Assembly (NCBI RefSeq): GCF_000143415.4
Contig: NW_003314263.1
Span: 1,242,165 to 1,306,164, forward strand
Source of the DNA: Selaginella moellendorffii
Lineage: Eukaryota; Streptophyta; Lycopodiopsida; Selaginellales; Selaginellaceae
Length of the DNA: 64,000 bases
Reading direction: 5' to 3'
In this document: positions 11,496 to 21,748 of the stretch, in pieces
Layout: every line of letters begins with the position of its first letter
Position numbering within the stretch: the first letter of the stretch is position 1
Made by a program: the position numbers and the translations under genes
Notes under the pieces: generated by a model
Told to the model about the DNA's origin: nothing
Databases searched by the model: none
The model's input: the letters and a program-made list of their open reading frames with translations, nothing else

Positions 11496-12482
11496 ATGAG
11501 GCCTGGAGGAGGCGGAGGATCTCCCTTCAAGGTAGTTCTTCTCGGAGACGGTGAGTTCTTCCTTCTCTTGAGCGTTTTGTGACGAATTCAGCTGGCGCTA
11601 ATGCGATTTCGTGGTGGAATTTCTTCTCCAGGTAGAGTCGGGAAGACGTCTCTCGTCCTGCGGTATGTGAATAATCAGTTCTCCGATAGTCAAAGTGCTA
11701 CGATACAGGCTTCCTACTTGACCAAGCGCTTGAGCGTCGATGGCGCTGTAGCAACGCTATCGATCTGGGTAAAGTTCTTCGCTGCTACGATTTGAGTGAT
11801 GGTGGAAATAAAATTTTTTTTCTCTCTTCCAGGACACAGCAGGCCAGGAACGCTTTCATGCGCTTGGTCCTATTTACTATCGCGATGCTGATGGTGAGTA
11901 CAAGTTTTTTTTCTCTTTCCAGTACGAGAACTACAGTGTCTTGGTTTTTGTTCTTGGTTTTTTTTTTTCCTTTGTAGGTGCATTGCTAGTCTATGACATA
12001 ATGGATAGAGATAGCTTTACTCGTGTGAAGAATTGGGTGAAGGAGCTCCGGAAGATGGCGTCCAACAAGAACATTGTCTTGACAATTGCTGGCAACAAGA
12101 GCGATATGGACAAGTTGCGACAAGTTGATCTCCAGGATTCTGAGAGGTACGACAGTGTTTCGTTTCCTAGTTGATAGTGTTCACTCGGTTGGATTGCTTC
12201 TAGATACGCTGCCTCGATTGGAGCAAACCATTTCGTGACCTCTGCAAAGCTAAACACTGGCATAGACGAGGCCTTCATGGACATCGCGACACGTAAGATC
12301 TTTAGAAGTTTGCTTGTTTTCGTTCTCTCACTGTTTGTTCCTTGGCAGGTTGCCTGGAACAAAGAAGAAAAAGCACTGCCGCCTCGAGCAATGGCAGCAC
12401 GCCGGCTTTCTCTCAGAGAAAAAGCGTGGTCATTGTGGATGATCAGCCCCCTCCCCCTCCTCCGTCGAGATGTTGTTCTTGA
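11496..12482 (+). CDS. RAB21: Rab21-type small GTPase
   Basis: Six exons give 214 aa: 11496-11550, 11632-11768, 11833-11893, 11978-12146, 12204-12292, 12349-12482. GTPase motifs: P-loop GDGRVGKTS, switch I around SATIQASYLTKRL, G3 WDTAGQERFHALGPIYYRDA, G4 GNKSD, G5 TSAK. The switch I and interswitch text and the tail (VVIVDDQPPPPPPSRCCS) match Rab21 rather than Rab5. The terminal Cys-Cys-Ser is a geranylgeranylation signal for membrane anchoring. Rab21 acts on early endosomes in animals and protists. From memory it is kept in early land plants but not in flowering plants; I could not check this. The gene converges with the following PPR gene, with 92 bp between stop codons. Confidence 0.88.
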
Positions 12483-12574
12483 CACGGTAAAATTGTTGGT
12501 TTGTACAAACAGGTCAGGCCAGTGTTTACAAATTCCCAGGGATTTTTTTTTCCATGTAAATTCTCGCGCTCTAC

Positions 12575-14095
12575 TTATCCATCATCCGTTTTCACAGAGG
12601 TAGCACGTCTCCTACGCGCCTCCAGTGCTCTAGCAAGCTTCTCGTCCCCGGTGGCTGCGTGGATATTTGCCAGAACGACGTACGGCGAAGACGTCTCTGG
12701 ATTGAGCTCCGAGGCCTTCTCAGCAGCCAGGATACCTCTCTCGGCATCCAGATGCGTCTCGCAGGCACTGAGCAGCGTCATCCAGGCAACATAATCAGCG
12801 ATGAAAGGCATTGACTCGATAAGTTCCTGGGCCTGGGCCAGCCGCCCCGCTCGCCCCAGTACGTGAGCCATTCCGATATAGTGATCCAGCAGCGGTGCGA
12901 TGCTGTAGTCGCCAACCATGGAGGCGAAGAACGAGCAAGCGTCCTCGACCAGTCCAGCGTAAGCCGCTCCAGCCAGAACGTTGATGTACGTGATCTCGTT
13001 TGGTTCCAGGCCTTGAAGCTCCATCTCTTGGAAGAGCTCCAGCGCTTGGTCCCGGAGGCCGTTGTGAGCATAGGCGGTGATGATGGCCGTCCAGAGGACC
13101 AAGTCCCGGCAAGAGATGCGATCAAACAGGCCCCGAGCTTCGTCCACGCAGCCGGATCTTCCATGCAAGTTGACGAGCGCAGTGACCACCATAAGATCCG
13201 ATCGATGAGGGGTGTCCTGGACGATGCTATCGACGAGCTTGGCCAGGGATGGAGTCGGGGACGCCGCACAGGCATCGGCTAGAGCGATCAAAGTTACGGC
13301 GTTGGGTTGGATCCCGTCCAGGTCCATGAGCTGGAAGAGACGAAGAGCTTGCTTCGAATGCGAGCTCCGGCCGTAAGCTCCAATCATGGTGGTCCAGGTG
13401 ACGACGTTCTTAAGCGGCATTCGATCGAACATCTCCCGGGCTTCTGACAAGCGGTCGTTTTTCACGTAGGCCAGGATCATGGTCGTCCAGGAGACGACGT
13501 TCTTGTTTGGTATCCGGACGAAGAAATCTCTCGCTTCGTCAAGATGCCCCCTCTCGGCAAATGCGGCGAGCATGGCTGTCCAGGAGACTACATTCTTATC
13601 GGGCATGGCCTCGAAAAGGTGGCGGGCTTTGCAGACTTCCCCGAGTTCTGCGTAGGCGGAGATTAACGCGTTCCAGGAGACCTGGTTCTTCTTGGGCATT
13701 TGGTGGAAGAGTTTCTCGGCGAGAACAAGATGCCCGTTCTGGGCATATGCAGTGAGCATGGTGTTCCACGAGACAACGTTGCGCTGCGGCATTGTTTCAA
13801 AGATCTCCCGCGCTTGCTCGAGCTGGCCGTTGATGGCGTAGGCAGCGGCCATGATGTTCCAGGTGAAGATGTTGCGGTGGCGGAGGGAGTCAAACACCGC
13901 GCGAGCGTCGCCCAGGCTGCCGCATTTGCCGTACATGTCGATGGCAAGGTTGGCGAGGAACCTGTTCGTGGGCTGGCCGGAGGCGATGATCTGAGCGTGG
14001 ATCCGGCGGCCCTGCGACAGATCTCGTGATTCGGCGCAGGACCGCAGCTTTTCCGCGAACCAATCTTGATCGTAGCATAGTTCCAAAGATGGCAT
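12575..14095 (-). CDS. PPR protein, intronless, E-type C-terminus
   Basis: One exon encodes 506 aa starting at the ATG at 14095 (MPSLELCYDQDWF). After a leader motif (GRRIHAQIIASGQPTNRFLA) come about ten PPR motifs, mostly short (FTWNIMAAAYAINGQLEQAR, VSWNTMLTAYAQNGHLVLAE), with longer P-like and L-like ones near residues 225-290. The C-terminus carries an E motif (YVAWMTLLSACETH, ASELNPETSSPYVVLANI) and ends in a basic tail (ARRRRATSVKTDDG) without DYW. An organellar RNA-binding role, such as editing-site recognition, follows from the family. No strong transit peptide is visible. Confidence 0.88.
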   Translation of the reverse strand: MPSLELCYDQDWFAEKLRSCAESRDLSQGRRIHAQIIASGQPTNRFLANLAIDMYGKCGSLGDARAVFDSLRHRNIFTWNIMAAAYAINGQLEQAREIFETMPQRNVVSWNTMLTAYAQNGHLVLAEKLFHQMPKKNQVSWNALISAYAELGEVCKARHLFEAMPDKNVVSWTAMLAAFAERGHLDEARDFFVRIPNKNVVSWTTMILAYVKNDRLSEAREMFDRMPLKNVVTWTTMIGAYGRSSHSKQALRLFQLMDLDGIQPNAVTLIALADACAASPTPSLAKLVDSIVQDTPHRSDLMVVTALVNLHGRSGCVDEARGLFDRISCRDLVLWTAIITAYAHNGLRDQALELFQEMELQGLEPNEITYINVLAGAAYAGLVEDACSFFASMVGDYSIAPLLDHYIGMAHVLGRAGRLAQAQELIESMPFIADYVAWMTLLSACETHLDAERGILAAEKASELNPETSSPYVVLANIHAATGDEKLARALEARRRRATSVKTDDG

Positions 14096-15827
14096 CGCGT
14101 CAACTTCATCGTACGGTCCCTCGTTTTACTTGCATGATCTTATGCCTTGCGTACTTGACCCGAACGTTTTTGTACCGATCGAGGTAGATCGAGGTAGGCC
14201 TAGAATCTGGAAACATTGCGTGTGGCCATTCTTATGTGGTGTCACCCTCTATCTAGCCGCGGTATAGACCCCTATTTCTTTCCGTACGGCTTTGCGAGCT
14301 TGAGAAAGTTGACAGGGTTTTTGCTTGACGAAGAGGTGTTAACTCCATCTTGGATCTTCTTTTTTTTCAAACTCCATCTCTTATCTTCTTGGACGACTTG
14401 ATTGGCTTCACCGAAAGCATGAAGGTCATGAAACTCACACCAGTCATGATAATCAAGCGCCATCTTTTCTACGTGATCGATCGATCGATCGATCTGGTTT
14501 TAAACTATTCCGTGTGTGTGAGAGAGAGCGGGGGGGAGACTTGTTCTTGGAGAAAAAAAGAGTATTAAATAAACTATAAAATAAAATAAGATAAAATAAA
14601 ATCTTGCAGGAGTATATTGGAGGCCCACCTTTGAAGAATTCCAAGAACTCGTTCGATCAACAATGCAAACTCCCTTATCGATTCCAGCAGTACACTCAAT
14701 CACTCTTGTTGCTTGCTCCCTAGAACTGGGAATCTTCAAGACAAGCTTGTAGCCTGTCTAGAGCTTGTCTAGTCGAATGACTTCCAAGGTTTCATCTTTG
14801 TGCACGAAGTCTCGAGCAACCGTGTGCCCTGGAACTTCTCAAAACAAAAAAGGACAAACGCTCTTTTCAACTCGGCCATGGAATGGATCAAGCACTCATC
14901 CTCAAAATTCTCATATCTTTAGAATGCTTCCCGGAAATCTCTTTTTTAGAATGGTTCCAGCTGAAAGGTGGTGTAAGCATGATCTATACCCCCAAATCTT
15001 TCGGTGTATCCATACCTCTCGTTTCTTTCCTGGAAAGAGATTCCTCGGCGTGTTTGCTCATCTCATCGTCCAGATCCCAAAATCCTTCTTCTTCCACTCT
15101 TTTCTCTCGTCTCCATTTGTGTGTTGTTTGTTTCCATGTGAGATGCTCGCGTATGTTTCGCTAACGCGCAACCAAAGCTCCACCATGTGAGAGGAACCTT
15201 GTAAAGTCCATAGATTATTTCGTCCCAGTCGTGCATTCGCCACACCCTGGAAGCATCAGCATCACACTGGCTTCGCTTGGCCTCCATCTCCAAAGGTCAA
15301 CTCCCAAGTAAAAATCACGCCCATGTCCACTGTCCAACCTTTCTTCCCTGGTTATTTTTTTTCCACTCCTTCCCTCCTGCGGCCATAAACCAATTTACAA
15401 GTCACTCCCAAAGCGAAAGAGAGAAATACTAAACAAATACCACATCGCTGGGATGCGTGCTAAGAAATATACAACATAAATACCTTAACGATGTGGAGCA
15501 AATGCGTAGTGGCAGCCTATCCTCCTCATTGTCAACCCATCTCCAAGTTTTCTTCACTTTCTTAATTCCCAGTAAAGAATATTTTTCTTCTTCTCCTCCT
15601 TCTCTCCGGTTTTTCCATCTTCGCTGTGCCTGTCCGCAGAGAGGAGCCAAGAGGGTCAACTAGAACAGCTTGGCAGTGCTTTACTTCTTGTGTACTTTGC
15701 TTCCTCACGCACACTTCCCCACCGGCGCTGCCGACTCCGATGAGCCAGTGTCTGGATATCTAGCTCCAGGAGCGAGAAAGCGAGAGAGTTCTCTCGAGCG
15801 GCGCTGCTGCTAGATCGCCGCTCCTCG
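14096..15827. other. Intergenic region without a clear gene
   Basis: No convincing exon was found on either strand. It holds a (GATC)n run at 14475-14495, a G run near 14530, an A/T-rich stretch (ATAAAATAAAATAAG) near 14577-14600 and pyrimidine-rich stretches. The right end is probably the upstream region of the LOB-domain gene. Confidence 0.4.
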
Positions 15828-15835
15828 TATATATT
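15828..15835 (+). promoter_or_regulatory. Possible TATA box of the LOB-domain gene
   Basis: TATATATT sits just before a run of C and a pyrimidine-rich stretch that could be the transcription start region. If so, the leader of the downstream gene is about 800 nt. Confidence 0.35.
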
Positions 15836-15838
15836 CCT

Positions 15839-15854
15839 CCCCCCCCCCCCCCCC
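15839..15854. repeat. Run of 16 C
   Basis: An uninterrupted homopolymer of C. The minus strand could form a G-quadruplex, and its length is likely to vary between individuals or reads. Confidence 0.9.
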
Positions 15855-15971
15855 ACCTGCCCGCAAATACTTCATCCAGTTCTAGTTTTCCCATCTCTTC
15901 GCTGTAAGAGCCTCGAAGCTTGGGAAGCAGGAAGATCGAAAGCGCCTCTCTTACCTGAAAAGGATATATTG

Positions 15972-16388
15972 ATGATCTTTACCTCGGCAAGGATCCGGAG
16001 CGGGATTGGTAAAACAGATGAAGCTCCACCGGGACAGGAATGCACTGCACTGCAAGGCACAGTCTCCGCGAAGAATTCGTCAAGCACTGTAGTAAAGGGG
16101 AGCATCAGTTACAAAGAATTGATAAAGGTACTTACTTCCTTCTCACATGTTCATTCTCCCTCCCAGCAGGAACTTACGAAGCGATTGATTGCGAAGTGCT
16201 TCAAAAGAAATTCTCCAAATTTCGTGTTTTTCTCACCACCGGCGCCTCTCTGGATGTGCAGGGACTGTGATCGCAAAGAGGGCCCATGTCTGGATGTCAA
16301 AAGAGTGGTAAGTCGCTCGATCCAGCAGCGTAGCTCTTCCTTTTCTCGTTGCAAAGCGGAGGAGAGAGAACAAACTTTGCAAGAGTAG
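15972..16388 (+). other. Long open frame in the presumed LBD leader
   Basis: An ATG at 15972 opens a 138-codon frame (MIFTSARIRSGIGKTDEAP and on) that ends before the LOB-domain start. A possible intron starts at GTACTTACTT near 16129 and ends at CCCAGCAG near 16170. I recognise no domain. It could be an upstream reading frame, an untranslated leader or chance. Confidence 0.2.
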
Positions 16389-16659
16389 CCTTACAGCTTT
16401 CCTCTCCCCAAGTTCTCTCCAAGTTCTTCTTTTGCTGCGAGATCCTGAGAGATCCCGAGAGAAGTTAGAGAACAGGAGAGAGAAAGCAGCTTTACCCGAG
16501 AGATGGTGATCTAAACTGCCGTGCTCCAGGGAGAACATCAGCAACGTCGGAGGAAGAGATCCCCAGCGCCAAAAGCCGAGACTGCAAGAGTTACAGCGCT
16601 ATCACCACCACGGCAGTACTAGCAGCCAGCAGCAGGATATCGGTCGAGGCAGGAGTAGC

Positions 16660-17417
16660 ATGCTGGGGTCGCAGGGCCCTCTAAACACGATCACGCCCTG
16701 TGCTGCATGTAAGCTTCTCCGCCGGAGGTGCGCTCAAGAGTGTCCCTTTGCACCATACTTCTCGCCACACGAGCCTCAAAAGTTTGCCGCCGTCCACAAA
16801 GTTTTCGGCGCCAGCAACGTCTCCAAGATGCTCTCGGTACGTGATCAATCATCCCTCTTCTCTTCCCGTGGCAATCCGAGCACCACTATTCCATTGTCTT
16901 TCTAAGTGGTACTCTTTTCTCTTTCGGAGTGTGCTTTCTGAGATGCGTCTTGTCGTTTTGATGGTTGCTAGATTGCTGAAAAGACAGACTGTGGGGACAA
17001 AAAGGAGCTCAGAGTTAGATGATGCCTGCTAACATAAGTTACACTAAAAGTTCCAAGTTCTAACCTTTGATGAGCTTGTCACTGGTGTGGTTCTTGCAGG
17101 AAGTTCCAGAGGCCCAGCGATCGGACGTTGCCAACAGCCTGGTGTACGAGGCAAACGCTCGGATCAGAGACCCAGTGTATGGCTGCACGGGGACGATATC
17201 TGCACTGCAGCAGCAAGCTCAGTCACTCCAAGCGGAAGTTAATGCCATGAGAGAACAGATTATGAGATACCAGGTGCACGAAAACGCCGTAGCCGCGGTC
17301 ACCTTGGTCACTACCGGGCTTCCCACACGGACAAACCCCGGAAGCTCGTCGGCAGACTATGTCGTAGGAACGAGCGGCAGTGTGGACAATCCTGACGTCA
17401 AGGAACGCTACTGGTGA
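16660..17417 (+). CDS. LOB-domain (LBD) transcription factor, class I
   Basis: Two exons, 16660-16836 and 17100-17417, give 164 aa. Near the N-terminus is the LOB zinc-finger-like block C-x2-C-x6-C-x3-C ([15 protein letters not shown]). Then come the GAS block ([17 protein letters not shown]) and, after the intron, the conserved end ([17 protein letters not shown]). A coiled coil of the class I spacing follows (L-x6-L-x3-V-x6-I in [18 protein letters not shown]). The intron sits between KMLS and EVPEAQR, the usual LBD position. These plant-specific nuclear DNA-binding proteins control lateral organ and boundary programmes; which subgroup cannot be told here. The C-terminus is short and Ser/Thr-rich. 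Confidence 0.92.
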
Positions 17418-18351
17418 GACAAGCCCATGAACAACAAGAACAAAGCCACAGAGACACAGATCAGAGTAAATTTTCTTCCTTTAAGATGCTCGATTTTTTT
17501 GTATATCAGGAAAAATAAGGCCTTTCTCACTTTCTCCCGAGGGAGACTCTCCATAAAATGCAAGAAGACATTAAGAGGATCAACAAGAAACCAGGCAAAA
17601 GTGCAAACGAGAGAGAAAGGAGAAAGGCATCGTTTGTTTCACTTCACACGACTTTGCTGCTTATTAAAATCCGGAAGAGAGAGAGAGAGAGAGAGAGAGC
17701 GTAGCTCACCTTTTTAAAGCTTGATGCGCCTGGCCATGATCCGGCACGCAGTCATCTGTGCATCAAATGTCCTCGTCAGGAACTCTTAAAGAAGTACAGC
17801 GAAAGCAAAGAAAACACTTAAAGAAATATAACTATACCCACCAATGCGTCCACGAGCACTGTAGCTGAAGGCGCGCGTTTGTCACACTTTGACCTGTTGA
17901 TAGCTGCACCAGTGATGAAGAATTAAACAACACATAAACACGTCATATAACCACGATCATCAGCATAAACAAAGCAAGCAAACAAAAAAAAAAACGATAG
18001 ACAAAACATAGTTTACTTCTTTCTTATCAAAGAAAGGCTCGCGAGAAGTTTCTCCATGAGAAACTCTTAACACCATCCTGTCAACACTATCAAGCCATAA
18101 GTAAAGAAAGAAAAACGACGCTCTCCCGCAAAGACCCAAGAAAAAAACGAGAGAAAAAAAAAACGAGGTATAGTACGAAGCTACAAAATAAAAAAAATAG
18201 TAGAAAGGAAAACTTTCGAGCTCCCTATACCAAAGAAGAAAGTATAGAACTTGGCTATGGAAGCTCCAATCCTCTTCTTCTTCCTCTTCCTCTAGCTCTC
18301 GCTCTCTCTCTCTTTTTTTTCACTCCCCTCTCCCCCCTCGATCGAGACTCT
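17418..18351. other. Convergent 3' spacer
   Basis: This holds the 3' ends of the LBD gene and of the minus-strand YGGT gene. There are A-rich stretches near 17980-18200, and CT-rich sequence at 18270-18340 just beyond the YGGT stop. No further gene is seen. Confidence 0.4.
17676..17699. repeat. (AG)n microsatellite
   Basis: Twelve AG dinucleotides in a row in the 3' flank of the LBD gene. Confidence 0.9.
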
Positions 18352-18963
18352 CTAAGTCTGAGCAGCGGAGTTTAAGATGCTGGACATGGTTCCCAGAACC
18401 ATGAAAGCCAGCAAGGGACTCAAGTCGAGCGCGTTAAACACTGGCGGGATGATGTTGCGGAAGAGATTGAGGTATGGATCACACATATCCCTGATCGCCA
18501 TGAAGGGCTGCTTCTCCCAAGGGATGTTTGGAAACCAGCTGAGTAGCACCCGGATCATCATCACCGCGCTGTAGAGCTCCAGCCACTTGGCCATGCCCGA
18601 CGCCACCACTGTGAGTGGCGTAGAGACTGTGGACATGGACGCGAAGAAGAGAGGGCCGCCCTTGGTCGCCAAAAAGAATGGCACCGCCGCCGCGTTACTG
18701 CTGCTAATGGCGCTGCTGCTGCTGGCGGCGAGGCTTTGGAGAGCCGAGCTGGTGGCGTGAGCCATGGATTTGAGGAGCACTGGCAAGAATGCGAGCGGTG
18801 TCGGTGGAGGAGCTGTGTGGAGGAGCGATGATGCTGCCGCTGCCGCTGCCGCTGGAGAGAGTGCCGCTGGGATTATGTGTGGCCGGCGCCTGTTCCATTG
18901 GAGCTGTGGAGGGACTGGGGAGGCTACCTGGATGCGGAGGGAGGATGCCGACGCCATCGCCAT
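18352..18963 (-). CDS. YLMG1: YlmG/YGGT-family plastid membrane protein
   Basis: Single exon, 203 aa. I start at the ATG at 18963 (MAMASASSLRIQ) because the open frame upstream has no other ATG. The first 95 residues are Ala/Ser/Pro-rich and look like a plastid transit peptide. The C-terminal 90 residues form one YGGT unit with two hydrophobic helices around MMIRVLLSWFPNIPW, DMCDPYLNLFRNIIPPVF and LSPLLAFMVLGTMSSIL. This matches AtYLMG1-type proteins, thylakoid proteins that affect nucleoid distribution in chloroplasts and are related to cyanobacterial YlmG. The Ala tracts make the transit region prone to length change. Confidence 0.88.
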   Translation of the reverse strand: MAMASASSLRIQVASPVPPQLQWNRRRPHIIPAALSPAAAAAAASSLLHTAPPPTPLAFLPVLLKSMAHATSSALQSLAASSSSAISSSNAAAVPFFLATKGGPLFFASMSTVSTPLTVVASGMAKWLELYSAVMMIRVLLSWFPNIPWEKQPFMAIRDMCDPYLNLFRNIIPPVFNALDLSPLLAFMVLGTMSSILNSAAQT

Positions 18964-19800
18964 TGCTTTTGACCTAATCGAATATGCTTCGAAAATGGGC
19001 AATTTAAATTTTAAGGCATAAAGACACTAAGACATTTTGATAAATAAAAAATTTGAAGATATTCTTAAAACATGAATCCACTTTTTCTTTTATTTTTTAT
19101 TTTCTATTTTGTTTTGTCGGGCAAAATAAAGCAAGAAGTCATATGGTTGATGCTAAAGATGGGATGTCTCTTTGGGTATCTTGTGCCACGTTTATTGGGC
19201 TGTGGATGTTTTAGTTTTGATTATTTGCTTTAGGATAACTAAGTCTTCGTTTGCATGCAAACTATGTGCCTCGGAAAGAAATAAACACCAATACCTATCA
19301 AATATCCTTGAACTTTGTTAATGTCCCCTTAAGTTGGCTTTCATCTTTTAGCATAGAAATTCAGAAATTTTAAAATCCATGGCTCCCTTTAAAACCAAAG
19401 GAATGGAATCACTTACAAACTTTGCAGCGGCAGCAGCGCAATCGCTCGGGTTCTGGAAGCTCTGCCAGGCGGAGCCAGCATACTTTACCACCAAGTTGCA
19501 TTTCTAGCCTGGACTCTCCGCTTGGTCATCTCTGTAGAGCGCCAAGTTTCCCTCTGCGGTCAAGCTGAGCATACCACGGCATACAACCTGCGCGCTCTGG
19601 TCCTGGGAGAGAGTGCTTGAGACAGTGCTTGCAGGTGGCTACCGAGAGGACAATGCCCGAGGAGGAGCAGTCGAGTATCCATGTCGAGTTGAGGGGTGTT
19701 GCGTCTAGATTCTGCGTGGAGTGGAGCTGAAAAGTTTGCTGAGCAGATACTTCACCAACGCGTTTGGCTTGAGGAGCTCGCTAGCTGTCAAAGACATCAG
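18964..19800. other. Spacer left of PIPK/PGAM copy 1
   Basis: AT-rich to about 19390, then GC-richer. From about 19647 it resembles 61550-61688 but with many differences; exact identity with copy 3 starts at 19801. No gene is certain apart from one short reading frame listed separately. Confidence 0.4.
19379..19507 (+). CDS. Unrecognised short reading frame, 42 aa
   Basis: Starts ATGGCTCCC and encodes a 42-aa peptide with an Ala run (FAAAAAQSLGFWKLC) and stop TAG. The context is GC-rich relative to its left flank. No family is recognised; it may be a decayed exon or chance. Confidence 0.15.
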   Translation: MAPFKTKGMESLTNFAAAAAQSLGFWKLCQAEPAYFTTKLHF

Positions 19801-19960
19801 TACTGTTGCTAACCTTGTCGAAAAAATAGTTTAGGAACGAAACGTAAGTTCCAGTTCCTCGTAGAAACAAGCTGGCGACGTGAGACAGAGATTTAACTTT
19901 TATGTTACCTGAAGATCTCGTGAAGTTTCCTGGTTCCTAGTTACCAAGGGGAACACAAAG

Positions 19961-21606
19961 CTACAAAGGAAAGTACCTCCCCAAAGCTTGCAGAAGCCTG
20001 GCGCGGTAGTTGCGTGGATGGATGATACAGTGTTCAAGAACACGCTTCCTGATGTCCTCCTCCGTCATGACGCATCCAAGGAGCTCCCGAATCCAATCCA
20101 TCACAAGACCTCGGATGATCCGAAAGTTGATTCGAATGTGTCTGTAGGCATTCCTCCGAGAAAACGTGGTAAGGTAGTCGATTACGGAAACAAAGATGTG
20201 CTCCTCATCGGTCTGGAAGACTAGAACCGAATAATCCGTGAGGCCCTGTCTCTGCAAAAAAAAAACAAGCAAAACAAGCAAAACAGTCGTAAATGAATCA
20301 AGCAAGGATGTTTTCCAGCTTACCTGGAGGAAGTGCGTGTCCCGCTCAATCAAACAAAACAGCATGCGGTGAGAGAAACTTGTCAGCAGCAAAGGCGTTG
20401 TGAAATAGGCATCGCTCTCTGGAACACTGTACTTGATGAACCCCTTGAGATCATGGTGTATCGTTGTGGCTTGAAGAAAGCTCCTGGGAGGATCTGTGGC
20501 CTCAATGACAAGGACGTTCAAACGTTCGCTCTCGCTGAAGGTCATCGGTGCGGGCCAGATCTATGACACGAAAAGCAATATGAGAAGTGCTTTCGAACTT
20601 TTTCAAGTGTTTATACCTCGTAAGCGCCCAGTATTATCGCGAACGATGTCTCCAGCTGCTGGGTGTACAGGAAGTAATCTTCTGCTATTCGTCGCAGCGC
20701 ACTCATATCACGGTGAGAAACCAGCTTCACGATGACTCGCTCGCTGGCAGTGGTGAAAAACTTCGCTCCACTCCTAGAGCTGGCCATCGTCCTCGGGCGT
20801 GCGGTGTTCAACGTTTCAACAAACTCCTTGTCATCCTTGAAGCCATGAACTTCCCGTAGAGTGCGAAACTGTGTGGGAAAGAGAACGTTGACGAATCCAT
20901 CGATGCCCCCGAACGAGTACTCTGGCTTGTCCCCAGGAACTTGGTGCGTAAGGTACTTCGTGAGAACGGGAAGCCACTGCGGTGGGGGAGTCTGAAAACG
21001 AAAGTTTACGTGAGCAGTGAGCAGTGAGTGAAGTTCCAAATCAAACCAAATGTACGCTGGTAGAGTTCTCGTTCACGATATTCTTCTGAAGGCGCTTCAT
21101 CGCGCGGATCTGTTTGGGGAACACAGCCGTGACGTTGCCACTGCAATCAGCATAGAAACGAATCCGCATAGGATCGGCATAAGAAATCACGGGAAAGCTT
21201 GCAATCTCGACGAGTTAAATCTCGAGAATCCGCGTTAGGACCGGGATAAGAAGCAAGAAACCACTGGAAAGCTTGCAATCGGGATAAGAAGCAAGAAGTC
21301 TGTGGAGAAACAAAGTAGAAACCATGAATCGGGACAGCTCGGGGTCTAGGAAACGAGAAAGCACTAGAAAGCTTGCAATCGGGACAGGAAACACGAAATC
21401 TCTGGAGAGACAAGCGTCGAGAATGCATAATCACCATGAATCGAGAGAGAATCGGCAAGAAAGCTTGCATACCTCGCCCGAGACGATGGATCATGACAGT
21501 ATCGCGTAGGCTCCCTGGCCATTGCCGCGTCGAATGCGACGCTGAGCAAGAATGGCGCAATCGCGACGCAGACGATCGCCATCGCGCAAACCATCGCCAG
21601 CGCCAT
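19961..21606 (-). CDS. Compact PIP-kinase-like protein with hydrophobic N-terminus, copy 1
   Basis: Five exons (21606-21473, 21140-21047, 20991-20617, 20560-20324, 20251-19961) give 376 aa. Residues 1-30 are hydrophobic (MALAMVCAMAIVCVAIAPFL), a signal peptide or membrane anchor. The rest resembles the phosphatidylinositol-phosphate kinase fold: FPTQFRTLREVHG (kinase start), SGAKFFTT plus VIVKLV (G-loop and Lys about 165), HHDLKG (like the DLKG of PIPKs, D about 238), LTDYSVLVF (like MDYSLL, D about 286), FVSVIDYL (like the IID metal-binding motif, D about 305), and a C-terminal helix HPRNYRARLLQALGRYFP. The usual long insert between the last two motifs is only about 19 residues and there are no MORN repeats. 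The key Lys and Asp positions remain, so activity is possible but unproven. A divergent paralogue of unknown function is the safe reading. Confidence 0.7.
21141..21472. repeat. Degenerate tandem repeat inside PIPK intron 1, copy 1
   Basis: Read on the minus strand, the 332-nt intron has four or five irregular units built on GATTGCAAGCTTTC followed by a T-rich stretch and a CCCGAT spacer. The other two copies hold the same array. Confidence 0.6.
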
Positions 21607-21748
21607 CGCTCCGCAACCAAGGCATGCAAAATAAAACCCAAATTTCAAACGATGGATGGTACAAGTTAGCGCCAAAACCCCAAACGTACGGAAATGGGCC
21701 AATGCTAAAATTAGTGGACGTTTTTAGGGTTCTTCGCGAGAGAGAGGG
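21607..21748. promoter_or_regulatory. 142-bp divergent promoter, copy 1
   Basis: This is the whole space between the two divergent start codons, so it must hold both leaders and a shared promoter. It includes CAAATTTCAAACGATGG, AACCCCAAAC and GCGAGAGAGAGG. I found no TATA box on either side. Confidence 0.55.

Noticed and set aside
14765..15190. 141-codon open frame between the PPR and LBD genes
   Set aside because: Starts without strong context, lacks any recognisable motif and overlaps other frames of similar length.
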